A DNA stretch of 34,887 nt from positions 1 through 34,887 of the IMG/VR virus record IMGVR_UViG_3300036846_001602; one strand, written 5' to 3'. Origin of the DNA: a virus. Made by a program: the position numbers and the translations under genes. The notes below the pieces were generated by a model. The model worked only from the letters and a program-made list of their open reading frames with translations, was not told where the DNA came from and did not search any database. Positions 1 through 8,011 of the stretch are shown in pieces. How positions within the stretch are numbered: the first letter of the stretch is position 1; each line of letters opens with the position of its first letter.

Positions 1-1011
1 CTACACTGTGGACACAATGTGGACACTCTGAATGTCAGTACCCCCCTTCAAAGGATTGAGTAAAACGGCATCCTGTAGATACTCTGGTGCAAAGTGTGCG
101 TAGACCATTGTCTGCTCAATACGCGAATGACCGAGTATCCGTTGAAGAGTGATAATGCTGCCTCCGTTAATCATGAAATGCGTCGCGAAACTGTGGCGCA
201 AAGCATGTGTTGCCTGACCCATTGGCAAATCAGGTTTTAATTCCTTCATCGTTCGCCTGAAGACTGGATAGGCGGCATCAGGAAATAGAAAACCTCGCTT
301 GTTGCAGGCAATCATTTTTGCCACTTCCTCAGAGACAGGAACGGTGCGCGGTTTGTTCGTTTTAGTTTTAACGAACGTGATGCGATTTTGAATGATGTTT
401 TCTGCCTTCAATCGCGCCGCCTCACTCCATCTGGCCCCTGTACTCAAGCAGAGGATTGCAATTTTTTTGTTGTCGCCTTCGAGCCTTGAGAGCAGCAGAG
501 CGATTTCGTCTTGTGTCAGATAGCCTGTTTCTGGTTTTTGCTCTTTCAGTCTTTTAGTTCCGCGTATCGGGTGCTCACCAAAGAATAATTCAGCTTCAAT
601 CAGTGCCGTGAACATCCCGCTAATGCAGGTCAGATCTCGGTTAATGCTTGATGGCTTTATCCCCTGGCTTCTCCTGGCCGCGCTGTACTGGCTGATAAGT
701 GCTTTAGTAATCTGGAATGCACATGGGTCATCAGTAATCCGGGTGAAGATTTCAATTTTCCCGAGATTCGATTTTCCGTGTTCTTCGTGCTTGCCCTTCA
801 AATTCCACCAGACTTGGGTCAGTTCAGACAGACGCCGCTTATCTGTCGGTTTTGATAGCCAGTCTTTATTGTGGTGATTGAACTGCGTGTGTTTCTCAAA
901 TGCGATAGCTTCGCTTTTCTTGTCAAACTTCCTGCGGATACGCTTTCCGTCGCGCCCAGCAGGTCTGATGTCCACTTCATATCGACCATCATCGAGCTTT
1001 TTAACAGACAT
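1..1011 (-). CDS. int: P2-type tyrosine recombinase (integrase)
   Basis: Site-specific recombinase that integrates and excises the prophage at att. The sequence is very close to P2 Int along its length. It has an N-terminal arm-binding region (about 1-60), a core-binding domain (60-165) and a catalytic domain. The catalytic residues are visible: Arg194 in GARWSEA, a Lys near 217 in KTKTNK, His269 and Arg272 in HALRHSF, His295 in LGH and the nucleophile Tyr304 in VYAHF. I chose the ATG at 1009-1011 (336 aa, beginning MSVKKLDDGR like P2) because a GGAGG lies just upstream. An upstream in-frame ATG would add 11 residues. The stop codon is the first three bases of the window, so attL lies outside it. 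As in P2, int lies downstream of C and is probably transcribed from the same leftward promoter. Confidence 0.97.
   Translation of the reverse strand: MSVKKLDDGRYEVDIRPAGRDGKRIRRKFDKKSEAIAFEKHTQFNHHNKDWLSKPTDKRRLSELTQVWWNLKGKHEEHGKSNLGKIEIFTRITDDPCAFQITKALISQYSAARRSQGIKPSSINRDLTCISGMFTALIEAELFFGEHPIRGTKRLKEQKPETGYLTQDEIALLLSRLEGDNKKIAILCLSTGARWSEAARLKAENIIQNRITFVKTKTNKPRTVPVSEEVAKMIACNKRGFLFPDAAYPVFRRTMKELKPDLPMGQATHALRHSFATHFMINGGSIITLQRILGHSRIEQTMVYAHFAPEYLQDAVLLNPLKGGTDIQSVHIVSTV
7..26. promoter_or_regulatory. Candidate integrase arm-type binding sites (two direct repeats)
   Basis: TGTGGACAC occurs twice (7-15 and 18-26) with an 11-bp period, within the last codons of int. As I recall, P2 Int binds arm sites with consensus TGTGGACA, so these look like the int-proximal arm of the attachment site. 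The att core itself would lie to the left of the window. Confidence 0.5.
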
Positions 1012-1107
1012 AAAGCCTCCCGATGATGTTACTGCGTACTTCAATTTCCTGATTTAAATAACAAAAACTCACCGTGCATTTACTGCACAGATAAGCGCCG
1101 TAAATGG

Positions 1108-1407
1108 TTAGCCAGTTTTCTGGTCTGAGTGGGACGACGTTGTTGTCTGCTGCCCAAAGTGCGCGAGAGCCGGTGCAATCTGCCCAGCTTCCGGTGCTAT
1201 TTGGTCAGTCATGAACCACATGGTGTACTTCATGAAACGAGGGTGTTGGAGGATCTTCATGATGGATTCCACACCTGCGTTTTTTGAACGACCTTCATAG
1301 CTCGAAAGTGAACTATAGGGTACGCCAGTTAACTCACTGACTTCCCTACGGTTTAATCTTTCCGACTCACGCATGAGCTTTAGCTTCTCTGAAACGTGTA
1401 TTGACAT
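1108..1407 (-). CDS. C: P2-type C immunity repressor
   Basis: Lysogeny repressor of the P2 C family. It is 99 aa, the same length as P2 C. It has an N-terminal helix-turn-helix (about 5-40, including VSELTGVPYSSLSSYE) and shares with P2 C the C-terminal stretch around WFMTDQIAPEAGQIAPALAHFG. It binds direct-repeat operators upstream to shut off the early rightward promoter and to adjust its own synthesis. A strong AGGAG lies upstream of the ATG. The N-terminal half differs clearly from P2 C, so operator specificity and immunity group probably differ from P2 (inference). Confidence 0.92.
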   Translation of the reverse strand: MSIHVSEKLKLMRESERLNRREVSELTGVPYSSLSSYEGRSKNAGVESIMKILQHPRFMKYTMWFMTDQIAPEAGQIAPALAHFGQQTTTSSHSDQKTG

Positions 1408-1526
1408 AATTACTCCTATTGCGTAATTTTGTGTTTATCGTAGTCTGTGTTTTGCATTCGTAGTCACATTAAAGGCAATTATAAGCCATTAAGAGCAATT
1501 AAAACGCTAACGGAGAAGTGTATCAG
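1408..1526. promoter_or_regulatory. C/cox switch region: face-to-face promoters and operators
   Basis: This is the intergenic region between the divergent C and cox genes. A TATAAT on the minus strand (bases 1478-1483) is a candidate -10 for the C promoter. A TATAAG on the plus strand (1480-1485), with TTCGTA 17 bp upstream, is a weaker candidate for the early promoter. The two overlap, in keeping with the face-to-face Pe/Pc arrangement of P2. Two near-identical 15-bp direct repeats flank these elements and are listed separately. Promoter hexamers are read by eye only. Confidence 0.5.
1467..1501. repeat. 15-bp direct repeat pair, candidate C or Cox operator
   Basis: CATTAAAGGCAATTA (1467-1481) and CATTAAGAGCAATTA (1487-1501) agree at 13 of 15 bases and are 20 bp apart, about two helical turns. 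P2 C binds direct-repeat half-sites about two turns apart. The first copy also contains TTAAAGGCA, which fits the P2 Cox-box consensus as I recall it. I cannot tell from sequence which protein uses them. Confidence 0.5.
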
Positions 1527-1802
1527 ATGAAGAAGTCTTTAGAGAGCGCCAGTGACGCAGTTCCCTATCAGGAGTTCGCCCGACTGATAGGTAAAAGTCC
1601 GATCGCTGTTAAGGGGATGATTGAAAAGGGCAAATTACCCATCATAGAGATGACTGACCCACAATCTGCTACTGGCAGGGCTGGCGAATATTGGGTCTAC
1701 CTACCAGCCTGGAATAATGGAATGAAACTTGCCTATGAAAGCCGTCCGAAGGAAATACGTGAAGGATGGCTAATGTGGCTCGGCTTAGGGGGCGGAGTAT
1801 GA
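1527..1802 (+). CDS. cox: Cox: excisionase and repressor of the C promoter
   Basis: P2 Cox homologue. It directs excisive recombination with Int and represses the lysogenic promoter. The 91 aa equal the P2 length. It has a winged-helix/MerR-like DNA-binding N-terminus (YQEFARLIGKSPIAVKGMIEKGKLP) and the hallmark segment SATGRAGEYWVYLPAWNNG followed by LAYESRPKEIREGWLMWLGLG. I chose the ATG at 1527 because GGAG at 1512-1515 is well spaced for it. A GTG at 1518 is too close to that site. It is the first gene of the early operon, and its TGA overlaps the next ATG. Confidence 0.95.
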   Translation: MKKSLESASDAVPYQEFARLIGKSPIAVKGMIEKGKLPIIEMTDPQSATGRAGEYWVYLPAWNNGMKLAYESRPKEIREGWLMWLGLGGGV

Positions 1803-1993
1803 AGCGTAGCGAATGTGTGAAAGAACCACGTTGCATTGCTCAACTTTTACGTAACCAAAGTCCGGCCCCGATTAACTTCACCATCACTCACGGTCGGGGG
1901 CGCAAAGGCATCATTATCCGTACCCGCAAGCCGGGCGTGATCAGCACAGCGCTCGCTTCCATAAAAACCCGGAGGTTTTGCAAATGGCTGTGA
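1799..1993 (+). CDS. Small early protein, Fil/orf78-like
   Basis: A 64-aa basic protein (MKRSECVKEPRCIAQLLRNQ...). Its ATG overlaps the cox stop (ATGA), so it is probably translationally coupled. It sits where P2 has orf78 and where 186-like phages have the filamentation gene fil. The central segment QLLRNQSPAPINFTITHGRG followed by a basic RTRKPG resembles what I remember of the Fil family, but I cannot confirm it. If that is right, it would interfere with host cell division when expressed. No membrane segment or catalytic motif is seen. Confidence 0.65.
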   Translation: MKRSECVKEPRCIAQLLRNQSPAPINFTITHGRGRKGIIIRTRKPGVISTALASIKTRRFCKWL

Positions 1994-2484
1994 TGACGCC
2001 CGGTATTGTAGAGAAACAACCCGCTGGTCTGCGCGGCCTGATTGGAAAACATCTGGCTCAGCCTCGCTGGCAGGATAGCTGCAATTTTTACAACAAAATG
2101 ATGGAGCGTGAGCGCCTGACTGTCTGTTTTCATGCGCAGTTAAAGCAGCGTCACGCGACAATGCGTTTTGAGGAAATGAACGACGTCGACCGTGAGCGTC
2201 TGGCATGTGCCATCGATGAAATGCGTACAGCCTTTTCAAAGCGTCGGCAGGTTGGGGCAGGTGAAGTGGTGTATATCAGTTATTTAACTGTCAGTCAGCG
2301 GCGCTCTTTATTTATGCATGCCGGATTAACTGAGAATGAATTTAATCAGCCTTATTGGCGTATTGATGAGGAATCATGTTACTGGCGCGAAAAACTCTTC
2401 CGTGCACTGCGTGAGTTATTCAGCCTTTTTGAATACGCCCCGACAATAATGACCTCGGTGAAACCCGAACAATATTTGCATTAA
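1984..2484 (+). CDS. B: Replication protein B (helicase-loading helper)
   Basis: Homologue of P2 gpB, which is needed for lagging-strand synthesis and interacts with host DnaB. It is 166 aa, matching the P2 length, and opens with a segment similar to P2 B (GLRGLIGKHLAQPRWQD, then YNKMMERERLT). The ATG at 1984 follows a GGAGG at 1971-1975 with good spacing. A TTG two codons upstream is less likely. It lies between the fil-like gene and the small early genes, exactly as in P2, which supports the assignment. Confidence 0.85.
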   Translation: MAVMTPGIVEKQPAGLRGLIGKHLAQPRWQDSCNFYNKMMERERLTVCFHAQLKQRHATMRFEEMNDVDRERLACAIDEMRTAFSKRRQVGAGEVVYISYLTVSQRRSLFMHAGLTENEFNQPYWRIDEESCYWREKLFRALRELFSLFEYAPTIMTSVKPEQYLH

Positions 2485-2552
2485 TTAATTACTGCCAAGC
2501 TTTTAAACGTACTTAAATGTGCGTGGCTTCTTTTTGCCTGGAGAAAGTCATC

Positions 2553-2774
2553 ATGACCAAAGCAAAAAATCAGTCAGGTAAGTTTTCTCTGCTATTACAG
2601 CAGGCCAGAAGTGAGGCACAGGCTGACGCCGCGACCCGATTCTCATCTCATCTTGACGGGCTGATTCGCCACATTGCTGAGCGAGAGCTGAACAGGGTCG
2701 AGATTGTTGAATTACTGAGTCAGGAATCCACAAAGTTTCATGACGTTGGATTGTTACGTGGGGAGTCCTGTTAA
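2553..2774 (+). CDS. Small early protein (P2 orf80-like)
   Basis: A 73-aa mostly helical protein, [20 protein letters not shown]..., with a charged tail. In position and character ([27 protein letters not shown]) it resembles the P2 orf80 family, which I believe is DUF2732. Function is unknown. GGAGAAAG just upstream supports the ATG at 2553 over the longer reading from 2517. Its TAA overlaps the ATG of the next gene, so the two are coupled. Confidence 0.75.
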   Translation: MTKAKNQSGKFSLLLQQARSEAQADAATRFSSHLDGLIRHIAERELNRVEIVELLSQESTKFHDVGLLRGESC

Positions 2775-3061
2775 TGGTTTCGCAAAAATCTGCGCTACTG
2801 AATAACTGGCTAAAAGTCACCTTAATGAAAAGTGGTGATTTCACATTGGCAGATATTAGACGTGACAAAGAAACGGGAAATAAAGTTGAGTCGGTCATCG
2901 CCATTTATTCGAACCCATTAAACCTCTTGTCGGACATGGTTAACCTGCTGGTGAAGCGTGCCATCTATTTAAAGCAGATAACCCGTTTTGACGAGTTTAC
3001 CCAATTAACCGAAGAGTTTAGCGCCGCCTGTCGGGTTGAACTCGAAAAGCTGAATGCATAA
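2774..3061 (+). CDS. Small early protein (P2 orf81-like), unknown function
   Basis: A 95-aa soluble protein, [20 protein letters not shown]..., with a beta-rich first half and a helical second half (LLSDMVNLLVKRAIYLKQ). It is conserved in position within the P2-type early operon but I do not recognise a function. Its ATG shares the last base of the preceding stop codon (TAATG), implying coupled translation. No metal-binding or catalytic motif is seen. Confidence 0.75.
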   Translation: MVSQKSALLNNWLKVTLMKSGDFTLADIRRDKETGNKVESVIAIYSNPLNLLSDMVNLLVKRAIYLKQITRFDEFTQLTEEFSAACRVELEKLNA

Positions 3062-3074
3062 AGGAGTGGAGTCA

Positions 3075-3299
3075 ATGCCAGATTATATGGATCACGTTCA
3101 GGAGTTACAGGCCGATTCACTTGCCCGTCACGTTGACGCCGCCCGGCTGAAATCCTGTGGCGCTGCGGTATTGGTTTGTGTCGATTGTGATCGGCCTATC
3201 CCGGCAGCACGCCGCGCCGCACATCCGACAGCGCTGCGCTGCGTTTATTGCCAGTCATTACTGGAAGCTAACGCAAAGCACTTCCGGGGGCAGGCATGA
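3075..3299 (+). CDS. TraR/DksA-type zinc-finger protein (P2 orf82-like)
   Basis: A 74-aa protein with a C4 zinc finger: Cys-X2-Cys in VCVDCDRPIPAARR and Cys-X2-Cys in LRCVYCQ. This is the layout of the TraR/DksA short zinc-finger family. P2 has a homologue at the same place (orf82). Such proteins may act on host RNA polymerase, but for the phage version this is inference. The ATG at 3075 follows GGAGTGGAG. Its TGA overlaps the next ATG (ATGA). Confidence 0.88.
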   Translation: MPDYMDHVQELQADSLARHVDAARLKSCGAAVLVCVDCDRPIPAARRAAHPTALRCVYCQSLLEANAKHFRGQA

Positions 3300-3571
3300 G
3301 CATTCGTATCGAGATTGGTGACCGTTATGTCGTCACCAGTGACCCGTTTCAGTTTATTTTGCAGGAGAAGAAAACAGCCAAAACCGGGAAGAATGCCGGT
3401 AATGAATGGCTGGATGTCGTCGGCTATTACCCGAAAGTGAATCAGCTCGTTTCGAGTCTGATGCTGCATGATGCTTTAACGGGTGAGGCCCGCACTTTCG
3501 CCGAACTGGCTGCGCAGATTGAGCGAGTCGGTCAGGCGTGTGCTGAGGCATTTGGCGTTAATGGCCGTTGA
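3296..3571 (+). CDS. Small early protein (P2 orf83-like), unknown function
   Basis: A 91-aa protein, MSIRIEIGDRYVVTSDPFQF..., with a beta-rich N-terminus and a helical C-terminus (AELAAQIERVGQACAEAFG). It occupies the slot just before the replication gene A, as P2 orf83 does. I do not know its function. It begins in an ATGA overlap with the zinc-finger gene and ends inside the start of A, so translation of the whole early block looks coupled. Confidence 0.75.
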   Translation: MSIRIEIGDRYVVTSDPFQFILQEKKTAKTGKNAGNEWLDVVGYYPKVNQLVSSLMLHDALTGEARTFAELAAQIERVGQACAEAFGVNGR

Positions 3572-5867
3572 AAGAAGGGGGCGCAACGCCCCTACACCTC
3601 CACCGCTATTTTCCAAAAGCACCGGCGAGCCGTTTGTCAGTGCTTATCCCTTCAATGCTCCCCGCGATGCCATAGGGCGAGAGAGACCTCTTACACGTGA
3701 CGAACTGCGTCAGGTGCAAGGCGTTTTGTCAAAGATTGACTACCTGCCATATTTCCTGAGCTCACTCTTTACCTCGCGATATGACTATATCCGCCGGAAT
3801 AAAAGCCCGGTGCACGGGCTGTATTTTCTCAAGTCTACATTTTTGCGCCGGTTATGGCCGCGCATCGAGCGCGTAAATCAGCGTAACGAAATGAATGCTG
3901 ATGCCTCGCTGCTGTTTCTGACCGAGCGGGAGAATTACGCCCGACTGCCGGGGATGAATGACAAAGAGCTGAAGAAATTTGCTGCACGCATCGCCTCACA
4001 ATTTTTCATCATGTATGAGGAATTAAGCGATGCGTGGGCGGAAGCGCATGATGGTAAAGAATCGCTGTTTACTGATGAGGCACAGGCTCACCTTTATGGT
4101 CAGGTCGCTGGCGCGGCCCGTGCGTTCAACATCACGCCGCTTTTCTGGAAGAAATACCGCAAAGGTCAGATGACGATCCGCCAGGCATTTTCCGCCGTGG
4201 CGCGTTTTATCAATGATGAGTGGTGGATTAACCAGTTTAAGGCGCAGCGAATGCGCTGGCATGAATCGCTACTCATCGCCGCCGGTGAAGTGAATAAAGA
4301 CCGTTCACCGTATGCCAGCAAAAGTGCCATCCGTGACGTACATTCTCGCCGTCTGGCTAACCTTGAATACCTGAAATCCTGCGAGCTCGAAAATAAGGTC
4401 ACCGGCGAGCGCATCGATCTCATCAGTAAGGTGATGGGGAGTATTTCTAACCCGGAAATTCGCCGAATGGAGTTGATGAACACCATTGCAGGTATCGAGC
4501 GTTATGCCGCTGGTGAGGGCGATGTCGGGATGTTTATCACGCTGACCGCGCCGTCGAAATATCACCCGACCCGTCAGGTTGGAAAAGGCAAAGAAAAAAC
4601 CGTTCAGCTTAATCATGGCTGGAATGATGAGGCTTACACCCCGAAAGATACGCAGCGTTATCTGTGCCATATCTGGAGCCTGATACGTACGGCATTTAAG
4701 GATAACGATTTACAGGTTTATGGAATGCGCGTGGTTGAGCCGCATCATGATGGCACGCCACACTGGCACATGATGCTGTTTTGCAAACCCGGCCAGCGTA
4801 AACAAATTACCGAAATCATGCGTCGCTATGCTCTGAAAGAGGACGGTGACGAGCGGGGCGCTTCGAAACAGCGCTTTCAGGCGAAGCATCTCAATCAGGG
4901 TGGTGCGGCGGGCTATATCGCAAAGTACATCGCAAAAAACATTGACGGTTACGCCCTCGATGGTCAGCTCGATCATGACACTGGCAAACCGCTACAAGAT
5001 ACCGCTGCCGCAGTGACAGCGTGGGCGTCGACGTGGCGCATCCCTCAATTTAAACCGATTGGTCTGCCGACAATGGGCGCTTATCGCGAACTGAGAAAAC
5101 TGCCTCGCGGTGTCAGCATTGCATCAGAATTTGACGAGCGCGTCGAAGCAGCTCGCGCTGCTGCCGATGAGGGGGAATTCGATTTATACATCGCTGCACA
5201 GGGTGGGGCGAATGTGCCACGCGACAGCCAGACCGTCAGGGTGGCCCGCAACGTGACTGATGAGGTCAACGACTACGAAGAAGACATAGAGCGCATCGTC
5301 GGGATATATGCCCCGCATATAGGCGCTAATCATATCCACGTAACCCGGTCAGCAGACTGGCGCATTGTTCCAAAGCTTTTGGCCGTTGAGCCTTTGACTT
5401 TAAAAAGCGGTATCACCGCGCCTCGGAGTCCTGTCAATAACTGTGGAAAGCTCACCGGCGGTGACGTACCGGTTATGACCCCTACACCGTCTGAGCATGC
5501 CGCAGCGGTGTTAAATCTGATTGATAGTGGCGTTATCGGGTGGGATGACCCTGATGTTGTGACGGCGCTCAGGGGCGCGTTAAAACATGACGCGCCACAG
5601 CCAAACCGGCAACAAAGAAGCGGTGAGCCATTAAAACCGCATCAGATAGCGCCATCAGGACGAATGACGAAAGCTGAACGGGCGCAGATTCCGCGCATCC
5701 GCTTCGAGTTGGCGCAGCAGGGCATCACGCCGCAGCGCTGGGAGCTTCAGGCGCTGGCACGTGGCGCAACGATAATTTATCATAATAAATCATTCAATTA
5801 CTTCAGTAGCATGGCCGGTTGGCCCGGCTTTGAAAGTAATGAAGACTTTAGTAAAGAGCAGAAGTAA
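3561..5867 (+). CDS. A: Rolling-circle replication initiator A
   Basis: Homologue of P2 gpA, the cis-acting endonuclease that nicks the origin and stays bound to the 5' end during rolling-circle replication. It is 768 aa (P2 about 761). A metal-binding motif is visible as PHHDGTPHWHMMLF. The twin catalytic tyrosines Tyr452 and Tyr456 lie in GYIAKYIAKNIDGY and correspond to P2 Tyr450/Tyr454. I chose the ATG at 3561 (MAVERRG) by analogy with P2. A reading from 3483 adds 26 residues that are out of register with the overlapping upstream gene. It overlaps the previous gene by 11 bases. The C-terminus differs from P2, ending in SNEDFSKEQK. Confidence 0.96.
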   Translation: MAVERRGRNAPTPPPLFSKSTGEPFVSAYPFNAPRDAIGRERPLTRDELRQVQGVLSKIDYLPYFLSSLFTSRYDYIRRNKSPVHGLYFLKSTFLRRLWPRIERVNQRNEMNADASLLFLTERENYARLPGMNDKELKKFAARIASQFFIMYEELSDAWAEAHDGKESLFTDEAQAHLYGQVAGAARAFNITPLFWKKYRKGQMTIRQAFSAVARFINDEWWINQFKAQRMRWHESLLIAAGEVNKDRSPYASKSAIRDVHSRRLANLEYLKSCELENKVTGERIDLISKVMGSISNPEIRRMELMNTIAGIERYAAGEGDVGMFITLTAPSKYHPTRQVGKGKEKTVQLNHGWNDEAYTPKDTQRYLCHIWSLIRTAFKDNDLQVYGMRVVEPHHDGTPHWHMMLFCKPGQRKQITEIMRRYALKEDGDERGASKQRFQAKHLNQGGAAGYIAKYIAKNIDGYALDGQLDHDTGKPLQDTAAAVTAWASTWRIPQFKPIGLPTMGAYRELRKLPRGVSIASEFDERVEAARAAADEGEFDLYIAAQGGANVPRDSQTVRVARNVTDEVNDYEEDIERIVGIYAPHIGANHIHVTRSADWRIVPKLLAVEPLTLKSGITAPRSPVNNCGKLTGGDVPVMTPTPSEHAAAVLNLIDSGVIGWDDPDVVTALRGALKHDAPQPNRQQRSGEPLKPHQIAPSGRMTKAERAQIPRIRFELAQQGITPQRWELQALARGATIIYHNKSFNYFSSMAGWPGFESNEDFSKEQK
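5418..5437 (+). other. ori: P2-type replication origin (nick site) inside gene A
   Basis: The stretch GCGCCTCGGAGTCCTG... at this position matches the P2 origin nick region as I recall it. It lies within the coding sequence of A, as in P2, and encodes APRSPVN. Gene A protein would cut here and start unidirectional rolling-circle synthesis. The assignment rests on memory of the published P2 origin. Confidence 0.7.
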
Positions 5868-5916
5868 TGGTATGATGCATGATCATTTGTTGAATTTATA
5901 GCATGGTTATCTGAAT

Positions 5917-7068
5917 ATGAATGTAGTTGATTTATTCTCTGGAGTTGGCGGGTTAAGCTTGGGGGCGACGCGAGCTGGGTTTAACTTGGCTGGTGCTGTT
6001 GAGTTAGATAAACATGCTATTTTTTCCCATGAATTAAACTTTCCAAAATCAACTCATTTACATCGTGATGTAAGTTCCCTTACAGCGAAAGATATTTTGT
6101 CAGCATGCGCCGTAACTGAAGTGGATTGTGTCATTGGCGGTCCTCCCTGCCAAGGCTTTAGCACTATTGGTAAAAGGAATGCCGATGATTCTAGAAATGA
6201 ATTATATATTCATTTTTTTAGATTGGTGAGTGAGCTATCGCCTATGTGTTTTCTGGCTGAAAATGTTCCAGGGATTATGAATGAAAAATATAACTCTGTT
6301 AGAGAGGAAGCGTTTTCTTTAGTCAGAGATGAGTATTGTTTATTACATCCGATTAAAGTTAATGCATCAAATTACGGAGCTCCAACAACGCGTACGCGTA
6401 TATTTTTCATGGGATTTAGGAAGGATTTAATAAATCAGCTAAAAGAATCTGATTTTTTCCCTAAAAATATTATTGAGCAAACACTTGTAAAAGATGCACT
6501 CCATGGGCTTCCTCAAGTCATAAGTAAAGAATGGCAGACTGAAGAGCAGGGATGGCGTTCTGTAATAATGGATAAAAATGGTTATTACTATGAAAGACTT
6601 TGGGGGCATATACCTCCTAATGTAGGTGATGCTGAGTCTATTTGTAACTTAAAAAAAGGATTAGTTTCTGGATTTCTAGGAACTGTTCACAATGACGAAA
6701 TACTTAAGAGATACGGTCAGCTTTCTTTTGGTGAAACCGATAAAATTTCGAGATCGCAACGACTTAATCCCAATGGTTTTTGCCCAACATTAAGAGCTGG
6801 GACTGGAAGCGACAAAGGGAGTTATCAAGCAGTTAGACCAATTCATCCGACCCAACCTAGGGTGATAACCCCGCGCGAAGCGGCTAGGCTGCAAGGATTC
6901 CCTGATTGGTTTCGTTTCCACCCTACAAAATGGCATAGTTTTAGACAGATTGGTAATAGCGTTAGTCCGCTTGTAGCTGAAGCTATGCTATTACCATTGT
7001 ATGAATATTGTTCCAAGGTCAAAAAAGAACCTTTGAATACCATGGAACGACCTTGTAGTATTCGATAA
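5917..7068 (+). CDS. DNA (cytosine-5) methyltransferase
   Basis: Transfers a methyl group from SAM to C5 of cytosine in DNA. It is 383 aa with all the landmark motifs: motif I DLFSGVGGLSLG (5-16), motif IV GGPPCQGFS with nucleophile Cys78, motif VI ENV at 115-117, motif VIII TRTRIF near 158-163, motif IX REAARLQGFPDWF and motif X QIGNSVSP. The target-recognition region between VIII and IX (about 200-310) gives no specificity I can read. AT-rich codon use contrasts with the phage core. It starts 49 bp after gene A, in the tin/old position of P2, and its 3' end overlaps the convergent neighbour by 50 bp. No Vsr or recognisable restriction nuclease is adjacent. It probably protects DNA from the system encoded by the next two genes (inference). 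Confidence 0.93.
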   Translation: MNVVDLFSGVGGLSLGATRAGFNLAGAVELDKHAIFSHELNFPKSTHLHRDVSSLTAKDILSACAVTEVDCVIGGPPCQGFSTIGKRNADDSRNELYIHFFRLVSELSPMCFLAENVPGIMNEKYNSVREEAFSLVRDEYCLLHPIKVNASNYGAPTTRTRIFFMGFRKDLINQLKESDFFPKNIIEQTLVKDALHGLPQVISKEWQTEEQGWRSVIMDKNGYYYERLWGHIPPNVGDAESICNLKKGLVSGFLGTVHNDEILKRYGQLSFGETDKISRSQRLNPNGFCPTLRAGTGSDKGSYQAVRPIHPTQPRVITPREAARLQGFPDWFRFHPTKWHSFRQIGNSVSPLVAEAMLLPLYEYCSKVKKEPLNTMERPCSIR

Positions 7069-8011
7069 AGTTACTGAGGTCTGAATTGGCTCCTGATGAG
7101 TTGGAGCCAATATAAAAACCTAGGTCGTCATGAATATTTTCAACTGTTGCTTCAGGTAACAGAGATTCAATATGTATCCTCTCTTTTAAAGACATGGCTG
7201 GTACGTTTATATTCTTAGGTTTGCGCCACTCTCCATCGTAAAATGGCCAGTTTCTAATTCTTGAAGAATCAATAAATTTAGCTTCTTCCTCATCTGAATT
7301 TTCGAGAACTATAGCCGTTAATGTGACCATTTGCTGTCCATCTTTATATACGAAAGAGGTTAATGGATGAATTCTAATATCACTTCGCCCTCTTAAACCA
7401 TGCCCTATTGCTCTTTTCATTGCATTTACAAGCAACGTTGGGTATTTTTTAAATCCTACATCTTCCTCAGTTGTATTTGTTGGGAGAAAATCTTCAGTTA
7501 ATATCTCAGCGATTTTTTGATATCTATATGCGCGTGGATCTCGCTCATTTGGGTCTTTGCCTAATGTTTCAGGTGTGGCATTTAGAGTGATTTTAAAGAT
7601 ATCTTTAGGTTTAAGCTTTGTAATTAGGCTAACAATTTCATTTAATTGAGAATTTAACTCAGAAGGCATGGCGTAGTCTAGCCAGATGATTGTTTTATCA
7701 TCAAAATTATAGCGGTTAATAAAATCCCCGCTCATTTCGGGAGTTTCACCTAAATTTATACATGATAGAGGTTTGTTAAAGTATTGTCGGCGATGTACGT
7801 TTTCATCCCCTTCAATAGAGATCATTTTGTTCACTTTTAGTAGATTGTGAACTTGTTTGAAATCTTCAAGAAATGGGCCACCGAATCCTATATATACATA
7901 CTCGGATATATTTGTGTAGTTGTTAAGTCTTCTTAAGGATTCGATATAAAGATTCCTTTCTATGGCTTTGTTTTGCCTTAAGTGATATGGGATACTTCCG
8001 CCGGTACTCAT
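7019..8011 (-). CDS. Unknown protein with Rossmann/methyltransferase-like N-terminus, partner of GHKL ATPase
   Basis: A 330-aa protein I do not recognise by name. The N-terminal part looks like a class I SAM-methyltransferase fold: a glycine loop after a strand (YVYIGFGGPFLEDF, about 38-51), an acidic end of a second strand (MISIEGDEN, Glu67/Asp69) and IIWLDYAMP (108-116) in the motif IV position. The C-terminal half (about 200-330) has no recognised motif. Its ATG overlaps the TGA of the GHKL gene (ATGA), so the two are made together. It could be an active methyltransferase, a degenerate one or an effector. No nuclease signature is visible. Its last codons overlap the 3' end of the convergent methyltransferase gene. 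Confidence 0.7.
   Translation of the reverse strand: MSTGGSIPYHLRQNKAIERNLYIESLRRLNNYTNISEYVYIGFGGPFLEDFKQVHNLLKVNKMISIEGDENVHRRQYFNKPLSCINLGETPEMSGDFINRYNFDDKTIIWLDYAMPSELNSQLNEIVSLITKLKPKDIFKITLNATPETLGKDPNERDPRAYRYQKIAEILTEDFLPTNTTEEDVGFKKYPTLLVNAMKRAIGHGLRGRSDIRIHPLTSFVYKDGQQMVTLTAIVLENSDEEEAKFIDSSRIRNWPFYDGEWRKPKNINVPAMSLKERIHIESLLPEATVENIHDDLGFYIGSNSSGANSDLSNFIEYYKVVPWYSKVLF

Noticed and set aside
1847-2239. 130-codon minus-strand ORF opposite the fil-like gene and B
   Set aside because: It lies fully opposite two genes supported by P2 synteny and ribosome sites. Its product is Cys/His/Arg-rich in the way of an antisense shadow.
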